DNA of 64,000 nt from Bacteroidota bacterium. Its GTDB lineage: Bacteria; Bacteroidota; Bacteroidia; Flavobacteriales_E; Vicingaceae. Position numbers and translations under genes: made by a program. The notes under the pieces are model-generated. The model did no database searches, was not told the DNA's origin, and saw only the letters and a program-made list of their open reading frames with translations. Shown one piece after another: positions 62,643 to 64,000 of this stretch (position 1 is its first letter; the number at the start of each line of letters is the position of its first letter). The DNA lies in assembly GCA_013112545.1 (NCBI GenBank), contig JABFGJ010000002.1, positions 310,001-374,000 on the forward strand. The letters are read 5' to 3'.

Positions 62643-64000
62643 ATGAAATGCTTTTACTTAACCTTTTTGTCCATTTTAAGCTTATCATTATTTAGTTATA
62701 ATGATGAAAGTTTAAGTCTTATTAAAGACTCATCAAAAAGTGCAGTAAAAGACACCATTTATTTTGGTTACGATCCTGATTGGAAACCTTTTCAATTTAT
62801 AGATGATTTTGGAAATCACAGAGGAATTATTGAAAAAGTGCTTAAAAAAGTAGAGCAAAGATCAAATTTTGAATTCGTTGCTTTTAAAGGGCTAAACTGG
62901 AGTGAGTCGATAGCCGCTTTAAAAAGCGGTAAGGTAAAGTTAATCCCAATTATAAACGCGACTGATAAGCGAAAAAAATGGATGTATTTTTCCAAATTTG
63001 GTTCAAAATTTCCTGCTGTTATTGTTAGTAGAAAGGAAGATGAATTTATAGAATCTATAGAGGAATTAAAAGGCAAAAATATAGCCTTATCACATGATTA
63101 TGCTATTACAGAGGAGATAGAAACTCGGTACCCTGAAATTAATATAATTTACACCAATACTTTTCAAGAGTCTTTATTGTTGTTAAATGCTAAAAAAGTA
63201 GAAGCAACAATAGAAGCACTGCCTGTTGCAGGTTATTATTTAAGCATAAACGGTTACAAAACTTTAAGAATCAATGGGGATATTCCTGATATAACAATAG
63301 ACTTAAAAACAGCAAGCTTAATTGAAGACAGCTTATTAATTCAGAAAATCGATTCTATTTTTGAGACGATACCAAATCATGAATATTCGGCATTGTTTAA
63401 TGAATGGATAGATGTAAAATATGAACATGGTGTGAACCAACAGAAAGTATTCCGAATTGCTATAATTTCCATCATAATTGTCGTTTTAATTTTATTGACT
63501 GGAATCTATAAGAATAGAGCTCTTATGAGAGAAATATTTAGAAGAAAAATTATAGAGAACTATCTGAAGACCCAAAACCAAGAGGTTAATCTAGAAAATG
63601 AATTGATTAATGCTAAGAAAACTGAGATTTTAGATTCAATATCATACGCAAAACGAATTCAGAACGCTATTTTACCACGAATACAAGAAGTACAAAAGAA
63701 ATTTAAAAAATCATTTATACTCTATAAACCTAAAGACATAGTTGCCGGTGATTTTTACTGGTACAACCATAAATTCAATACAAATTTTAAATGTTTGGCA
63801 GCTGCCGACTGCACAGGTCATGGTGTGCCAGGTGCCATGATTTCGGTGATTTGTAATTCTGCATTAAATAGGGCAGTTAATGAATTCGACCTAATAGAGC
63901 CTGGAGAAATTTTGACCAAAACTCGAGAACTTGTTGTTCGTGAATTTGAAAAATCAGTTGAAAAAGTTAATGATGGAATGGACATCGCTTTATGTACTTT
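62643..64000 (+). CDS. Periplasmic-sensor SpoIIE-type protein phosphatase (3' end outside window)
   Basis: An open frame from ATG 62643 to the window end (452 codons seen, incomplete). Signal peptide (FYLTFLSILSLSLFSYN), a periplasmic SBP_bac_3 solute-binding-like domain (about 36-260: DTIYFGYDPDWKPFQFID, LKSGKVKLIPI), one membrane helix (about 268-290: IISIIIVVLILLTGIY), a coiled-coil linker (SISYAKRIQNAILP), and the PP2C/SpoIIE domain (from about 355: YKPKDIVAGDFYW, AADCTGHGVPGAMIS, with metal-binding Asp). It would dephosphorylate a STAS- or SiaC-like protein in response to a ligand. The SiaC-like and STAS proteins in this window are possible targets. Confidence 0.9.
   Translation, partial: MKCFYLTFLSILSLSLFSYNDESLSLIKDSSKSAVKDTIYFGYDPDWKPFQFIDDFGNHRGIIEKVLKKVEQRSNFEFVAFKGLNWSESIAALKSGKVKLIPIINATDKRKKWMYFSKFGSKFPAVIVSRKEDEFIESIEELKGKNIALSHDYAITEEIETRYPEINIIYTNTFQESLLLLNAKKVEATIEALPVAGYYLSINGYKTLRINGDIPDITIDLKTASLIEDSLLIQKIDSIFETIPNHEYSALFNEWIDVKYEHGVNQQKVFRIAIISIIIVVLILLTGIYKNRALMREIFRRKIIENYLKTQNQEVNLENELINAKKTEILDSISYAKRIQNAILPRIQEVQKKFKKSFILYKPKDIVAGDFYWYNHKFNTNFKCLAAADCTGHGVPGAMISVICNSALNRAVNEFDLIEPGEILTKTRELVVREFEKSVEKVNDGMDIALCT

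Noticed and set aside
1-64000. tRNA, rRNA, prophage, integrase or restriction/defence clusters
   Set aside because: None was seen: the gaps are too short or lack cloverleaf-like sequence, and no gene resembles phage, integrase or restriction proteins. The only toxin-type genes are the RelE/ParE pair and the Fic remnant.

Overview
The window is a low-GC chromosomal segment from a member of the Bacteroidota, most likely a marine or freshwater Flavobacteriales-type organism. The evidence is several proteins with C-terminal type IX secretion (T9SS) sorting domains, a gliding-motility-type (type B) C-terminal domain, perfect TAnnTTTG -7 promoter boxes, an OstA-like protein of the Bacteroidetes type, a MutA/MutB methylmalonyl-CoA mutase pair, a SiaB/SiaC-type pair, and a lack of obvious Shine-Dalgarno sites. 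No rRNA, tRNA, CRISPR array, prophage or complete insertion sequence was found. Most of the region is housekeeping DNA with small accessory scars.

Layout. 1-8.2 kb: a DUF4920 lipoprotein, a glycosyltransferase, an LtaS/MdoB-like membrane phosphotransferase, a RelE/ParE-type toxin-antitoxin pair inserted between two 81-bp direct repeats, a YqhD-type alcohol dehydrogenase, an SRPBCC membrane protein and an M42 peptidase. 8.2-11.4 kb: an uncharacterised two-gene unit whose second gene looks like a divergent APH/protein-kinase-fold enzyme, then a T9SS protein lying between gene remnants. 11.4-17.3 kb: an apparent operon of RelA/SpoT, Fur-like regulator, STAS protein, PurA and OstA-like protein. 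17.3-28.9 kb: methylmalonyl-CoA mutase, a class IV aminotransferase, small envelope proteins, and an operon with an AIM24-like protein, an M23/LysM peptidase and a MscS-type channel. 29-33 kb: a large Kelch plus Ig-repeat type B T9SS protein and smaller T9SS proteins. 33.8-43 kb: a MarR-controlled fatty-acid beta-oxidation operon (MarR, FadN-like, thiolase, acyl-CoA dehydrogenase) and, nearby, a long-chain acyl-CoA ligase. 43-49.4 kb: a SiaB/SiaC-like signalling pair, an amidohydrolase, a polytopic membrane protein and PurL. 49.5-54 kb: a CotH-kinase/lamin-tail T9SS protein split by one in-frame stop, and two small envelope genes. 54-59.2 kb: a tightly packed operon from RadC to DAHP synthase/chorismate mutase. 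59.2-64 kb: a MITE-like palindromic element, a Fic remnant, an aldehyde dehydrogenase, CsaA, DinB and the start of a periplasmic-sensor/SpoIIE-type phosphatase that runs off the window.

The strongest unusual signals are: (1) the toxin-antitoxin module bracketed by a near-perfect 81-bp duplication of the original gene junction; (2) the conserved-looking pair at 8494-10144 with kinase-fold active-site motifs and no known function; (3) the marR intergenic region, with two 14-bp palindromes, two divergent -7 boxes and an orphan strong terminator suggesting a short RNA or attenuated leader; (4) three T9SS cargo genes each broken by one base change; (5) a 29-nt palindrome family, one member of which sits exactly at the edge of a remnant of the OstA-like gene; and (6) a SiaB/SiaC pair, a SpoIIE phosphatase and a STAS protein that could form a dispersed partner-switching network.
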